DNA from: Tieghemiomyces parasiticus
Lineage: Eukaryota > Kickxellomycota > Dimargaritomycetes > Dimargaritales > Dimargaritaceae
Direction: 5' to 3'
Length of the DNA: 64,000 nt
Assembly: GCA_027575765.1 (NCBI GenBank)
Contig: JANBPT010000090.1
Span: forward strand, 1-64,000
In this document: in pieces, positions 42,562 to 55,950 of the stretch
How the letters are laid out: each line of letters begins with the position of its first letter
How positions within the stretch are numbered: position 1 is the stretch's first letter
The notes under the pieces: model-generated
Databases searched by the model: none
The model's input: the letters and a program-made list of their open reading frames with translations, nothing else
What the model was told of the DNA's origin: nothing
Made by a program: the position numbers and the translations under genes

Positions 42562-45500
42562 GGCGGGTAGAATTCAAAGACGGTGGGACACAGGTAAGGT
42601 AGAGAGTAAACGAATAACGGGCAATGCAGCTTAAGCCTAACAAGAGCAGCGGACACGGGAAACAGCGGTGCGGCAGTTATCGAGGGCCGGGATATAAGGA
42701 GGTATGCAGGTCAAGAGGCGAGGTGCTGGGAGGACAAGCCACCAGCTAAATGTACATAAACAGCGGAGGAACACGGGTGGGTCAAATCGAGCGTCTCAGC
42801 AGCGACAAAGTCTGGGACAAGGCGGTGAGGGACGGCGACGAGTTGCGTGATGGGGGCTTAAATAGATGAGGAGCAGGGTGGCTGCCTGGAGAGAGAGAGA
42901 GAGAGGGCAATGATACGGGGATACGGAGTGGTGGCGGAGGGTAAAAGGTAGAGGATGGTGGAAAACAATAAAAAGGAAAGCCTGGTTGTCTAGACAGAGT
43001 GACGGCGCGAAACTGGTCGACCCAAGCAACGGCGCGGGCCCCGAGCGATTTATATATTCCCGGAAGGCCAAGTCCGTGGCGTATCCACAAGGAGGAGGGT
43101 GGCGAAGAAGAAGGAGACTGAGATGGCGACGAAGCCGGGGTTGCGGATCGGAATAGTAGGATGGCACATAGGGGGGAATGAAATGAGGGGTGATAAAGTA
43201 GGGAGGATGGAATATTATAGGCGGCATTGTAAGTAGGGAAAAAGGGGGATCGGCGTACGGCGGGTGAAGTAATGGATGGGGGTTTTTTTTTGCAAAGAAA
43301 TCGTGATGACAGGACAGGGATAGGGGGAGGGAGGGGGGAAGACCCGCCATTGAGGGGAGGAGGAGGGGGGTACATTAGACCTGCTTTCCCAATTTCGGTG
43401 GTCAATGGGACGAGCAGTAGAAACGAGGATTGAATCCCCAAGTTGGGCGGCCCTCAAGCCCAGGGCGTCGGGCTGATATGGCGAGGGCATAACGGGGATT
43501 GTTTTGGGGTTGGGGCGGTGTGAGTGTACCTGACGGTGCAGGGGATGCTCAACAATCAGGCCCGGGGAAGCGCCAAGCTCGCAGGCAACAAAGCCTCCAG
43601 CGCCCCCCTTTCCTCGCACCTCCTTTAGCATAGTGTTGTTGCACCACGCCACTCGATATAAAAAAACACCTGCTGGAATCCCCAAACCTTAAGCAGGGCT
43701 TGGCATCCACCAGGCCGGTGGGTTATTTGGCCAATCACAGAGCAGCTACTAGACGAGAGGAGGAGGGAGTGGGGAGGGGCGGTATTGATAAATTGGGGGG
43801 GGGGTCGCTACTGAGGCTGACCAGTACTATACGTGGTAACGCGGGGGGAGGGGACCTTGGCCAGCAGCGATGAAGGGAGTAATGGCGGTGGGGGGAGGTT
43901 GCTCCCTAAATCAAAACTGTGTCAGGCGGAAAAGAACAAGGACATCCATTCTCCCCCCGTGCCTGAGGACAAGCCTGACCCAACCCGACCCCACCGGTCC
44001 TGTGCCCTCGCCATGTTCCCTTTTCTGCGTCGCCACTGTATGGTTTCCCAAAGGGTAAACCACCACCACGGATAGCAGAACCATTTATTCTCCTTTCCTC
44101 CGATGCGCCGCACCGAATCGACGGGCAAACCAGGAGAGCGACTCAACTTGGAGTGCCCGCCTCTGCCCCACCCGCATCGAATGTGTGTGTGTGTGTGTGC
44201 GTGTGTGTGCGTGCGCTTCTCGGGTCGGCAGGTTTTGTAGACAGAGAAGACGGTAAATCGAGCGTTGGGACCCGGCTGTGTTGCGTTATCCAGCCGATCT
44301 GGATGGTCTCCACCTCGCCCATACCAATGCTCGGAACACCGCAGCGTGTCCCCGCCGTCGATGAAGGCCTGCGAGCAAGACACCCGGACCCGCTAAGCGG
44401 TATTCATCAGGCGGACAGGCAGGGGCGAATCACAGTCCACGATTGCGCCGACGTCGATGGATTGCAGACGAGTCGTCCTGTGGCCGCGGCGGGGCCCTTC
44501 TATACTCACGCACACGCAAATAACGTCAGCCGTTGCGTCTAAAATGGGCGGTTGGGAAGACAGCCAAGTGTGGAAACCGTCGATAGCTATGCATTGCTTG
44601 GCGACAAAGGTTGCGAAATTTAATTGCTGCCGATATTGGAGTGAGGAAACGGACGGGTGCATGGCACGGGCAAGGCCTATTAAGCCGCGGCATCCTTACG
44701 CGGTCAACATGGAAAAATGACAAATGGGGGTCCGGCCAATGGAGAGCGACTTTCATATCCACTTTCTGCGACACCACTCCTCCGGGGGCTGGGACCGATT
44801 CACTTGGTCGTCCCCGTCCCGCCCCGCTGCGGAGCGGAACAGCGCAGCCGGGGGCTGTATGCGAAGCACAGTTGCCATGACCAGCGGGCCGAAGGGAAGG
44901 GCGGGGAGAGGAGGGGGGCCACCCGCACGGCAATCTGGGTCCAAGAAGGACTAATCCGCATAGCTGCGTACACGCGTAGGGTGTTGCCGCCCCCAGCCTC
45001 CGTATTATCCGGATACCGCAGAGGAGGCGCATATGTCCTGCACCGCCAACGGTGTGCTTGGCCGTCGTTGCTCCACTCTGGGTCATGCGCATCCACACGA
45101 CCGCTGCTGGCCAGTCTTCTCTCGTTCCACACCTGGGTTTTCTAGCTGCAACCTCCTCCACCGCCAATGTCGCTTTTCGCAATCCGTTCTCCTCCCAGCT
45201 CGCCTCCTGAGGGCCGCAGGCGTAGGGAGGGGCGTGAGCCGATCAACGACCTCGCGCAAACGGTTGCGCCCTTTAGAGCGGCGTGGTGGTAGCAACGGCC
45301 GAACCTTATAGGTGGCCGTTGACTGGCACTCTGTTTGACCGGCAGTTATTCCGATCTGACACGGCGAGACGACTAGAAGCAGGCCAGGAGGCTAATGTTG
45401 CCAGGATCGGCGTGGGCCAGCAGCTTGGGGGCTGCGTGCCCTGGACGGGGGTGATTAATCACTCCATCTAGCGCGCTCGAATTCTTCTTGTCTCATGCTG

Positions 45501-48500
45501 GCTGCCCCCCCCACCACCAGCGCCGTTTACGCTCCAAGAGCGGTACGGCCGAGCTCCTGCGGGGTTACTATGGGGAAAGGGACACGTAGCCGTCCCCCTC
45601 TGGCTGGCTGACGGATGCTGACATTGGCGCCGTCGCTGTTGGTCTTTTCGCCCACCCCTCCAGCATATACCCCGGCTACAACAGCGCTGGCCTCAGTATA
45701 TGCATTTCCACCGGCCGCATAACGCCATCACTCTTCTCTGTCCCGTCTCCCTCTTGTCAACCAGTGGGGCGCGCCTGGTTAGATGCTGGGAGCCCAGGCC
45801 ACCCGCACCCGTACGGCACGTAGCCTCGGCCAAATATGGTTACATACCAAGTCCACCGGTCACCACTCGCACACACCCTTTCTCTCTCTCTCTACAGCGA
45901 AACGACAGGTTGAGGCATCTAGCCTTAGTCCAGTCTACACTCGAGTGTCTCACGGCTTGAACCATTCTCGGTGAGCCGAAGCAAGCTATGTCCCCTAACA
46001 ACTCGCCAATCTCGTCTTTTGATTCAGCTCCCGAAGATGGGCGACCGGTCTAGGGTTCGATCATCATCGTCAACAAGGGTGGATAAACAGGACAACCGGC
46101 TAAAGACGCCGGTGCAGGAACGGGAAAGCAGGGAAGGCGGTGGCATTGAGTGACTAGAGTTAGGGCGGCACTGGGCAGTGTCGGGAAGACCAGCGGCCTT
46201 CATTATTGCTTTGCCCTTCCCAGTCGTTACACGAGGGGTGGGGGAGGGCAAGGCGATCCCACCGGCAACTGCCAGGACCACTCCAGTAAAGCTGGCGGTC
46301 GGACAGCCACACGATATCGACCGCCATTCCGGGATTCATGGTCCCCGAAACGAAGTGATTCAGATACCCATCCCGTTAAGCAGGAGCTACTGGCGCACAT
46401 CCTTCTTCCCTACTCTCGACCACTGCCACGCGGCCTAGTAAGCCGAGCTCCCTCACACTCCGCCCCCGCTGCAAGCTAGATGGCCTAGAGATGAGGGGGG
46501 ACAGCAGCCTGCAAGGCGTATGTGCTAGGCGACCTGTGGCATACGCAAAGGGGTCGGCGTGTCCTGTGCACCTACCACCACCCCGCGCTGGCGCCAATCC
46601 GGTGCTCTTTTAATGGATGCATGGCCATTGCTTTGGCCCGCCCCACTGTGGCAGCTTCTAAGGTTCCGTCGGGGGGGGATCTTCTTCTTCCCTCCTCTCT
46701 TTCGGTCTCTCCATCCTTGTTTAAGCACTTGAACTAAGACAAATGAGTTTTCCCATCCTCCTCACAAGCTATGCACAGCCACCTGTCGATGTCTGGCCAC
46801 CACGTAAGCTAAGGCCCATCACCCCTTCTCCCCTGCCACCCGTGGCCCCAAAGCACAGCACGGACTGGGATATCAAAGGCAGCCCAACTTCACAACGTCA
46901 AATTGTGATGCCTTTTCCCATCGGCCAGACAGCGCTCGATTGTCAACACACAAGGATAAATAAGAAACACACACACCCCTACATTCATGAATATGGAGGG
47001 AAGGGGGGCACGGTCCCTTCCCCCGAACGACCGCAAGTGTTCCGCGGAGAATTAGCGTGGGATATATGCAGTAGCCCTTGCCCTCCCCGGTCGCCCTTTG
47101 TTCTTTCGACCAAACCTTCATTTAGGAGGCAGTACTAATTGAAATGTCGTGGGGCAAGCCAGAGATTGAACAGGCGCCTGGATAGCACCACCCATTCCCA
47201 CCAAATCCACGCGCGCCCAATGTAGTAAAGATTGGCCATAAGCCAGGCCCCACCCGCCCTATTATCCTCCACCTGTCCTACCCCCCGGTCTTAACGGAGG
47301 CACATCTCCAGGATTTACGCCTTCGGCACTACCGGCCCTCGCGTGACAAGTGTTCTAGCGATCATTGCTTGCGCACTAAACTAGACGGCCAGAGGTGGTT
47401 GTACGACCCCAGTCATCCGCGGTATTATTCTATATATATTTTTCGAGTAGCGTCGCGATGGTAAGGTAAGCTCTTGGCTTAGAAGCAGACCCCACCAAGC
47501 GGCTCGGGATACCCGATTAGAGCCGAAGGTGAGTCACAGCATTCCAGGCCCAAAGGTGCTCCTCGCCACAGTGACTGCCGCTTTTTAATCCCCCACTCCA
47601 CTTCGACGGAGTAATGCCGGCCGAGCAATCAGGTCCGTTCGGAGACCCATTTTCCAACGGAATGGCAAACTCTCGCCACCCAATATCCGCCAATTAGGTT
47701 CCTAGTGGAAGGGGGGAGGGAAGGGGATCTACGCCTACCATTTTTCACCGGCCCCGCCGCCTTCTTCCCTTCTTCAATGATAAATACATGGTTCCGGTTG
47801 GTTGGTTGAAATCGAGCTGTCTGGGTGGGGGATTCCCAGCAAGAGGGCCCTAAAGACGAACAACCGCTCCAGAAGAGAACAGTGGGGGATGGCGCATTCG
47901 AAGCATACTTTCCCCAGTCGGCTCGCCCTCTTTTCACCTCCTTTCCTTCGACTTGGCCACCCCGTTTGGCTTCTTTTTTTGATTTTGATTTTTGCACGGC
48001 CCACCAACTCCTCGTGATCGTTGCGCTCTGTAACACCCTGATCCCTGGCAGCTCGAGGTTGCCGACAGGGTAGACCTGGTTGTACTCGCCGCGTTACTTT
48101 TCGTGTTGTACTGACCAGGTACAGATTGATCACCTTGTAGGACCAACGATGGTGTCTAGCCGAAAGGGCCGCCTTTTTACATGAGGACCAGGTGCTTCAG
48201 TGGGGAGGAGGGAAGGGCCTGGCGTAAAGTGGGGCCAGACAGCACATCTTATCGGCCACCATTGGCTCCGACTTTTATGGACCAGTACGCTCTGTCCCGC
48301 CAACGTACGACACAGCGGGGCAGATACGAGCTGGGTCCCATTGGCAGGGAGAGGGCTTCCCGATAATGACCGGCGGCAGAGCGGGGTGTGTGGAGGTTGA
48401 CAGCAAGATAAGGAGGGTCGCGGCGGATCGTTCGCTTTTATCTCCCCCCCCATCTCCATCTAGTGTAACGTGCAGCCTAGTAGACACCGGTTGACAAGTG

Positions 48501-51145
48501 GTTGGTGCATTCTGCTTTGGTGGACCGGGTGAGCCCGCGAGGTTGGGTAGCACACGGAAGGCCGGGTGGTGAAGTGATGGCCTAGGAATGGATGCCAGTG
48601 CTACAATACTCCAAAGGGTGGACAGAGGATGGGGAGACCCGATCACACCCAGATTGTATTCCGGCGATGGTCACACCACAAAAAGTTTGGAGGAGGGGTG
48701 CCCTTCCTTCGGAAGAAGGCATACCTACCCGGTCCACGGCCGAAGGGGGGGGAGAGGAGGGAGGGAGGGACCTAGCCCCAAATAAGGGAAAGCCGCCTCG
48801 GACTTGTCATTACAGCCTCCTTATTTTTATTCGGAATAGACGTAATAAGCAACCGTCGACAATGTCATATTGTTTATCCGGGACGATACTCAGGACCCCC
48901 CCCCGACCCATCAGTGGCAAGAGAGATAGATTCAAGGTAAATGTAGCAGAGGAGGTGTAATTTGGCGTCCCAATTTATCAAATGAATGACACCATAACGT
49001 GTCGGAGAAGTGGGGGGGGCTAATGTGGCCGATACGGAGTTGGTGATGACATCTTGCCATTAATCACGTCGGGAGTGGGGCTGAGTTATTCGAAGAGTAC
49101 CGTAAATGGCCGACGACCCTGCTGCAATGAACTCACCCGGCCCCGCCTCTTTTGGTTCCTGTCGAAAGTGACGAAAATTGAAGTGGCAATCGGCCGCCGA
49201 CCCGAAACGCCCCCCTCCTTTACGTCACTAGATTGCAATCGTCTCAAAGTATGCGGAGTAACGGGCCACTTTCCTCCGCATTTGCCCTTAATTCTGTAGC
49301 TCTCTCCGCACACCTGCGCCCCGCCTCCTCCCTCCTTCACACACAAATACCCACACACACATATCTTCGTACCCCATTCTACGTCCCGCATTTTTCTACG
49401 TCTCGGCACACTCTACTTCATTATGGGGTCAATGTGGGTACCCTACCTACCTTTTCCCCCTACATGCTTGAATCTGTCAATGTGCGACAATCTCTCCTTT
49501 GCTGCCCCCCCCTCCACCCTCCCAAATCACTCGACGTCATCATGACCTCCATGCATTAGGATTGGCCCCTGAGTGATGCAAAATTGACACGGAATCAACC
49601 GGACGGCCCCGTAGCTTTTTCCTCCGCTACCCAAGTTTGGTAAAAATGGGTCCTGAACGGTCCATACAACGGCAAAGTCGTACAATCTTTTTCGAACTTG
49701 TTACCGTAGGGGGAGGGCGAGGGGTTTTTTTTTACTCGACTGTGGCGTTATCCTTAGGACGGGAGAGATAGCGTAACAGGGCTTCGCGTATAGAGTCGGT
49801 TCATTTACTTTTAAAGTATGGTACCAAAGGTTTAGTATTGTGTGGCAGGGAAGCCAATACCGCCTTCAGGGGATTGAAAGTACGGGTATGATGACATCTA
49901 GATCATCGCCTAATAGTGCAGAATCTGACTAAAGCTCGGGCCTCAGTATGGCTTACGAAATTGCACCGTCATCTACGTAGGTAGGCGAGTGGGTTAGACT
50001 ACGGGCGTTATGGGAGTACCATGAGGACAACGGATGGCAACCGCACATCCCCATTTCCTTGTGGCGTGGAGAGGGGGGGGGGTCCGGTGCAGCCAGTGGC
50101 TATGGGTGAGGTACATGCATCTCTGTGGCCCCCGCCTTGGATAATTTTAGGCACAAGCCATGGCCCACTTCCTCCGATCCCACATTTGCTGTGACGTCTC
50201 ACCCTCCCCAACCTTGGGTACAATACGGACGACCTCTTAGGAATAGCATACTTTGTTTCGTGACCCGGCCACCTGCCGCTGCTTGACCATGGTCGGCCTG
50301 TGTCCCTGTGTAGAAACATTGCCGGATAGTACCAGGTAAAAGTACACGTGGGCTAACCCTGTGTCCGCCTAGGCCATGCATTATAAAAGGGGTCGGAACA
50401 TGTTGAGAAACACTTCCTTGCTCACCTGATCGGTCCAGTGACGTCCCACGGGGCGGCATCTAAGTGAAATACGGGATAAGTTAGTATGACCTCCAGTAGT
50501 AACAACTATACCGGAGGAAGGGGGAGGGGCAGCCAAGGTTTTTGTGAGACACAGTTATACCAAGCTCGATCAGACTTTGAAGCCATCCGACCAGGACATG
50601 GTCTTCTGGAGGACGCCGTCCACTAGCGAGCACCCATATCATGCTATACCTTACATTCCCGTGGCACCCTCAATGACGGTTTCCGTCCGACTAACTTGCC
50701 AATCACGATCCACGATTGGATACACGGCGGTAGATATCAGCACGATAATGAATGTTGCCCAGCAAGAAAGAGCGGATGAGGTTAGGTCATGAGGTAAAAT
50801 TCGGGGGAGGGGACATGTGAGATGATCACCCATATGCCATGAGACCAGTAGGTGTGCTGGGGGCTGCAGATGGGCCCGATATGCATGAAAAAGTCAACCT
50901 GTGGCAGAAGAGAGGAGGTAGGCTGATCCCAAAACCCCCCATTCGGTCAGGAGTACAGGTATGTAACTAACATCTTTTAGTTTTCAGCTGAAACTCATTT
51001 CCGTCCTGCGTTTAGGTATGTGTTTGGAGAATCTATGCCCTGAAGCAAAAGAGGAAACCAGTGATATACAAGGTGAGCAGCAACCAATCATGGTAGCTAT
51101 GGGGTTTGCAGTGAGATGAGAGGGACCATTTCGAAAATGTGAAAG
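42562..51145. other. 8.5-kb region without a recognised gene
   Basis: Sequence is CpG-containing and not obviously repetitive. The portion 42.6-43.6 kb is pyrimidine-rich on the minus strand (leader-like). Many open frames of 60-220 codons exist on both strands, overlapping one another, but none shows a domain, a signal peptide or a consistent codon pattern. A TG microsatellite is at 44182-44216 and poly-T runs at about 43284 and 49724. A TATA-like TATAAAAGG at about 50391-50399 has no convincing gene after it. Short, much-interrupted genes or non-coding RNAs cannot be excluded. Confidence 0.45.
44182..44216 (+). repeat. Imperfect (TG)n microsatellite
   Basis: TG repeat with GC interruptions, about 35 bp. 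Confidence 0.9.
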
Positions 51146-51834
51146 TGTGGTGTGATATGGGACGCCGAAAGTCCCGCCTATTTATTATTATAATACTTTT
51201 GTGTTTTTCGCCTCTTTATTTTCACCTTACTAATTTCACATCTTTTAAATGCAAGGATGCATTAGACATGCACGCCAAGCATGAACCTCCCGGACTCTGG
51301 AGACGTCCCTGTGACCAGAAGGGTTTTACAACAATTTTATCAACAGACTAAATTTTGTCTCCTAAAGGACCGAACACATCTTTGGGTATCATTCCCCTAT
51401 AAAAAGCAAACTCATTAAGCGCAAGGAATAAAAGAACAAGTCCCAATTTTACACGTTCACCGGAACACACTCTAAAGTTAGTTCTTCACCGTTACCATCC
51501 TTATATCGAAGCGTTGCCTCTGTGCACCTCCGATTTCGTTAACATTTCTCTCCCTGTGAAGAGTTGCCCGTGTGCACCTTCAAAACCCATTATCAATTAC
51601 CCACTACTGCTGCGCCCGTGTGCGTTCATTTACTATTGCTATCCGTTTACTTTCCCTCTACGAAAAACCCCAGAAAAACCCCAGAAAATTCCTGCCCTCT
51701 CCCTCATTCTTTTCACTTTTGACTCACCCAGCCATTCCCCTCTTGTGCTTTTGACAACCGCCATGTCTTATTTGCCCAACAGAACGCTCACCCACCGAGT
51801 GGATATCAACCCCCCTATTAACCCAAACACCACA
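51146..51834 (+). mobile_element. Solo LTR, copy 1 (CpG-retaining)
   Basis: The 689-bp element begins TGTGGTGT and ends ACACCACA (8-bp perfect inverted termini) and is flanked on both sides by the same 4 bases, AAAG (51142-51145 and 51835-51838), a likely target-site duplication. No internal region is attached, so it is a solo LTR left by recombination. It is clearly homologous, in inverted orientation, to 52124-52798 and, in the same orientation, to 57486-58169. Unlike those copies it retains many CpGs. Confidence 0.85.
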
Positions 51835-52123
51835 AAAGGTGAAGCGTGGAAAATCTAGTGAAGCACTAGTTTCTTTAATTTGACTGTGGGGCAGTATTCA
51901 AGATCATGATAGTACCAAGTTGACTAATAAACAAGCTGGCTGTTAAGCTAACGTTTCGACAGTGGGTAATGATTGTGATGATGACTGTTAGTGTATTGAC
52001 TTGTGACCTGGGGTATATATAACTGATAGCCAGCATCATTCATAGCAGCTACTCAGCTGGACTTGAAAGAGGTCCAGAGTAACAGTACGGGCAGGGCTAG
52101 GTGCCAATAGGAATAGGTGAATG
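51835..52123. other. Spacer between two inverted LTRs
   Basis: About 290 bp of unique-looking sequence; no feature recognised. The CpG-depleted block starts at or just beyond its right edge. Confidence 0.5.
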
Positions 52124-52798
52124 TGTGGTGTTTGGGTACAAGGGGGGGGGTTGGAGTCCACGTGATGGGCAAGTGTGTTGTCAGTTGAGTAGGGCATTAT
52201 GGGATTTCAAAATAGGGAAAGGTGTAACAAGAGAGTCAAATGGAGAAAAGGGAGGAATAGTCCTGTATTGTTTATGGGTTTTCTGGGTAAATTTTATAAG
52301 GGCAATAACAGATAACAGTAGTGAATAAATGCACACAGGCGTCTTGGTAGTGTAAGAGGATGATGGTTTGAAGGTGCACATGGGTAATGCTTTGCAGGGA
52401 GAAAATATTAACAAGATCAGAGTTGCACTTGGGCAATGCTTCAATATAAGAATGATAATAGTGAAGAACTAACTTTAGAAGGTATTTGTTCAAACATGTA
52501 AAATTGGGACTTGTTCTTTCGTTGTGCTCAACAAGCCTGCTTTTTGTAGAAGAATGATACCCGAAGACATGCTTGGTTCTTGGCAAGTACTATTTTGTTT
52601 GATAATAAAGTTTTTGTGTAACCCTTTAGGTCACAGGGACGTCTCCCAGAGGCTGAAGGGTTCATGGTTGGTGTGCATGCCCAGTGCATCCTTGCATTAG
52701 AGGGTGTGAGGTTAATATAACAAAAATAATGAGGCAAAAGTATAATAGTAATATAATAATCAGTAGGCAGGACTTTTGGCATCCCATTTCACACCACA
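52124..52798 (-). mobile_element. LTR copy 2, likely 3' LTR of the minus-strand pol relic
   Basis: The 675-bp element is read on the minus strand: TGTGGTGT at 52798 down to ACACCACA ending at 52124. It directly abuts the end of the integrase relic, as a 3' LTR would. Flanks do not match (AATG at the left, TCCA at the right), as expected if the right side is element-internal. Compared with copy 1, many CpGs have become TpG or CpA. The classic purine-rich tract before a 3' LTR is not evident. Confidence 0.7.
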
Positions 52799-52829
52799 TC
52801 CACAGGCCCAGATTGAAGCTGCATGCTTC

Positions 52830-54135
52830 AACAATGCCAAAAGTAACACTTGAGTTGTGAACCAGACACAGTATCCCAGATAATAGTACCACCTAGTTCT
52901 GCCAGGCAAAATACTCCTTCTGTGATCCACTTGGAAATTAAGAAAGGTCCTGTCCAATGCAGTGCCAACTTCACATCCTTACACGTTAGTTGGTTGTCTT
53001 GCTTTAGGACCTATTCTCCAAGTTCAAGGGGTTCCTGCCTGACTGTGTTCATCCTCTTGAAGTACTTGGTATTGTATTGCCGGCTCAAATCTAGCTGCAG
53101 ACCTGCAAACTTGCATAGCCAGGACATTTGTAGCAGTTGGTGGGCTTGTAGATCAAGCAAGTCAGCAGTCAACATATTGGTTGCCCATGGGAAAGACAAC
53201 CAGGTGAGCTTGTCAAAGTCCAGAGGAAGAGGGCAATCTTGCCCATAAACAAGCTTGTATGGCAAGCAGCCTGTGGTTTGTTTTGCTGTGATCTGGTTGG
53301 CCCATAGGACAGCATGTACATATGCTGGCTAGCACGTGGCATTGTTGCCCACTGTCTTTGACAGACCGGCATATAAGTTCTGGTGACCACACTCCACCAT
53401 TCCATTTATCTGCAGGTGGTAAGCAGTGGTGAATTGCAAAGTAAGGTTCATCTTGTGCGCAGCTTCTACTGCTTTTGACTGTTAGAGCTTTCCTTGGTCC
53501 ACAAGCACCTCTTGTGGTACGCCAAATTGGGTAAACACCTCCTTATAGAGGAACCAAAATACCTCCACCCCAGTCTTGTGAACTAGGGCTTGGGCTTTGA
53601 CCCAACCAAAGAAGTCATTCCTTGCTACTACTTGGTACTTATGCCCCAAATTAGACACATTAAACTTGACTAAATCTGCCCCAATATGTTTAAATAGGGT
53701 GGACTTCAGGTACAGTTGGAGAAGTTCAGTTTTCTTACCTTGGCATTGGCATACATCACAGCAGCACACTGCCTTGGCACAATTGGCATGCACTCTGGGC
53801 CTGAAGAATTGTTCTGCGCACATATAATAGGTGGCTGCAATGCCTTGGCGCACACTGGGATGACCAACATGGGCAAGGGATGCTAGTCAGAACTGTTTTC
53901 TACTACCTAAAATAACCTTCTTGGGCATACCAAACTTTGAGTGCCAGAACAGGAGCCCATCAGCAATAAAAAACCTTTTTGCCAGGCTCAGAATACAACA
54001 CCAGGCATGGTTTTCCAATGCAGATGGAACCAAACCAGTTGTTAGGTACACTATGAGGTTGGTGTACTCTCCCGGACTGGTAATACTTGTTTGGTTAGCA
54101 GTCTCAGTTCCCAGGTATACACCTTCAGTTGCCAC
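52830..54135 (-). pseudogene. Retrotransposon integrase relic (Ty3/gypsy type)
   Basis: This follows the RT/RNase H segment on the same strand. It reads through an HHCC-type finger (HVGHP, then CDVCQCQ), the integrase core with Asp in HIGADLVKF, Asp in LVDQG and Glu in GMVECG, and a C-terminal stretch (YGQDCPLPLD). At least four stops interrupt it (near 53887, 53482, 53331 and 53011). The order RT-RNaseH-IN indicates the Ty3/gypsy group rather than Ty1/copia. No chromodomain was identified. Confidence 0.8.
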
Positions 54136-54150
54136 AGCAGCATTCTTGAC

Positions 54151-55941
54151 CTAAAGCTTGGGTATGTCCTCATTGTCATTGTCTAATGGTGATGGTGCTA
54201 GGTTGGGCAGTAGGCAGCTGAGCACGTCTGCAACCAGATTGTCCTTTCCAGGAATGTGTAGGATCTTGAAGTCAAACATTTTTAAATACACAATCCACTG
54301 TGATGCCGTGTTGCTGGGTAGATCCGGCTTATTGATCATGCCAATGAGCAGGGCAGCATCAACCTCAAGGACAAAATGGGTGCCATATAGGTACTTACGC
54401 AGCTTCCATACCATGATATAGGTTGCAAACAATTTGTGTTTGATCTGGGCATATTGACATTTGTGGTCCTGAAAGATCTGGCTCTTGTACCATATCACAT
54501 ACCAATTTCCATCTGCATCCTCTTGACCTAGGATGGCTCCTGCCCCAATGGGACTGGCATTGGTAGTCAGGATCAATGGGCTTGCACAGTGATAGTTGGG
54601 TGAGTGGATGATGGGGACTGTAGTCAGGGCAGACTTCAGTGCAAAAAAGGCTGCTTCCACCTCTGCCAACCATTGAAATGACCAGTGCTTCCTAGTCAGG
54701 TAAAAGAGAGGAGCGGCAAGCAAGGAGAAGTGTGGGATCCACATGCAATAGAAGGCACAGCAGGCCACAAACAACTGGACATTGGTCTTGTTACCAGGCA
54801 TGGGCCATGCTTGCACCTTGTCAATCTTGTTGATCATGGGGAGGTGCCCCTTTGTAGTGCAAACATAACCAAGTATCTCTGCTTGCATGATGGCAAACCC
54901 ACACTTTTGCCTGCTGATGGTGGGACCTGCATTGGCTAGATTGGATAAGATGGTGACAGAGTCATTGGCATGACGTTGAACAAACTTACAAACTACTAGT
55001 AGGGCTTTGCTCTTGTCCTTGTCCACGGGTCCCTTGATTGCACCATTGTCAATGAAAATTGCTGCTTGGCCAGGGATGTGATGCATGAGGACCTCTGTCA
55101 TAATTCTTTGAAATATCCCCACCAAGTTATTCCAGCCCATAGGTAGGCATGTCACGCAGACTAACCCAATGGGGGTGTTCAATGCAAAGATGTCTTGGCC
55201 CCTATAGTTGGTGGGGATTTGGTCATATCCTGAATAAAGATCAAAGATTGATATTAAGGTGCGCCCTGCCATGTCTTTGGCCAGTTCCTCTGCCATAGGT
55301 GGGGTTCCAGCATTACAGATTGTCACAGTGTTGGCAGGCTGTAGGTCTTGAATAAACCACAGTTTGGATTTGTCTTTCTTGGCAACTACAAACCAGCAAG
55401 ACACGTAGGGACCAATTGATGGCTCAATGACACCCACCTGTAGGTAGTCCTTTAATAATTTGACTACATGGCCATATAATCCTTGTGGCACTGGAAAGGC
55501 GCGGTGGTTCCAGGCATTGTGAGGAATGGTAGGGACCCTAGCTGGCAGTTTGACTTCAGGCTTCCAGCACACCAGATGCAAATAGTCAAAAGCAAAGACC
55601 TGATTGGCTTCTTGCAGCCAGTCTTGAAAGTATGTAGCCTCCATTGGTGTGAGGGTCCCGTCCCCCACACATATCAGAAATAGATTCTCAGGTGTCAGGC
55701 AGATGCTGCCAAGAGGTTTAGATGCAGGCAGGCTAGGTAGAGGTTGCATTTCTGCCGGGAACATAGTTGGGACAGGCCAGACTTTCTTTGCAATAGACTT
55801 GTAATGGGCTGCAAGGCAGGTTGCTGGGAAGTCCAACAGAGCCCTGAAGCACCCTGAGTCCAGTGGATTAACCTCTATGGATCTGACTATGCTTTTGCCT
55901 TTGCCCAGTGCAATATGGTGGATCTGTGCTACTTCTGCCAT
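54151..55941 (-). pseudogene. Reverse transcriptase-RNase H relic (Ty3/gypsy type)
   Basis: A 596-codon open frame. RT segments seen: LKDYLQVGVIEPSIGPYVSC, WFVVAKKDKSKLWFIQDLQ, ISIFDLYSGYDQI, then the catalytic loop FIDNG in place of the usual F/YxDD (Asn at 55045-55047), then RNase H with TTNASPIGAGAILG where the first catalytic Asp is Asn (54559-54561), and the RNase H end FKILHIPGKDNLVADVLS. Both substitutions remove catalytic metal ligands, so the product would be inactive although the frame is open. CpG is nearly absent here: about six in 55021-55620 by eye. Confidence 0.9.
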
Positions 55942-55950
55942 GGTTGTTGG

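Noticed and set aside
42782..43441. 219-codon minus-strand open frame
   Set aside because: C/T-rich sequence giving Ser/Pro/Leu runs, with a second equally long frame overlapping it; leader-like.
12351..44216. CA and TG microsatellites as a possible array or CRISPR-like feature
   Set aside because: Simple dinucleotide repeats with no spacers.
44526..45182. 218-codon minus-strand open frame in the gene-poor region
   Set aside because: Overlaps several similar-length frames on both strands and shows no domain or secretion signal.
46040..46065. GGTTCGA-like B-box string suggesting a tRNA gene
   Set aside because: No matching A box or cloverleaf arms in the surrounding bases.
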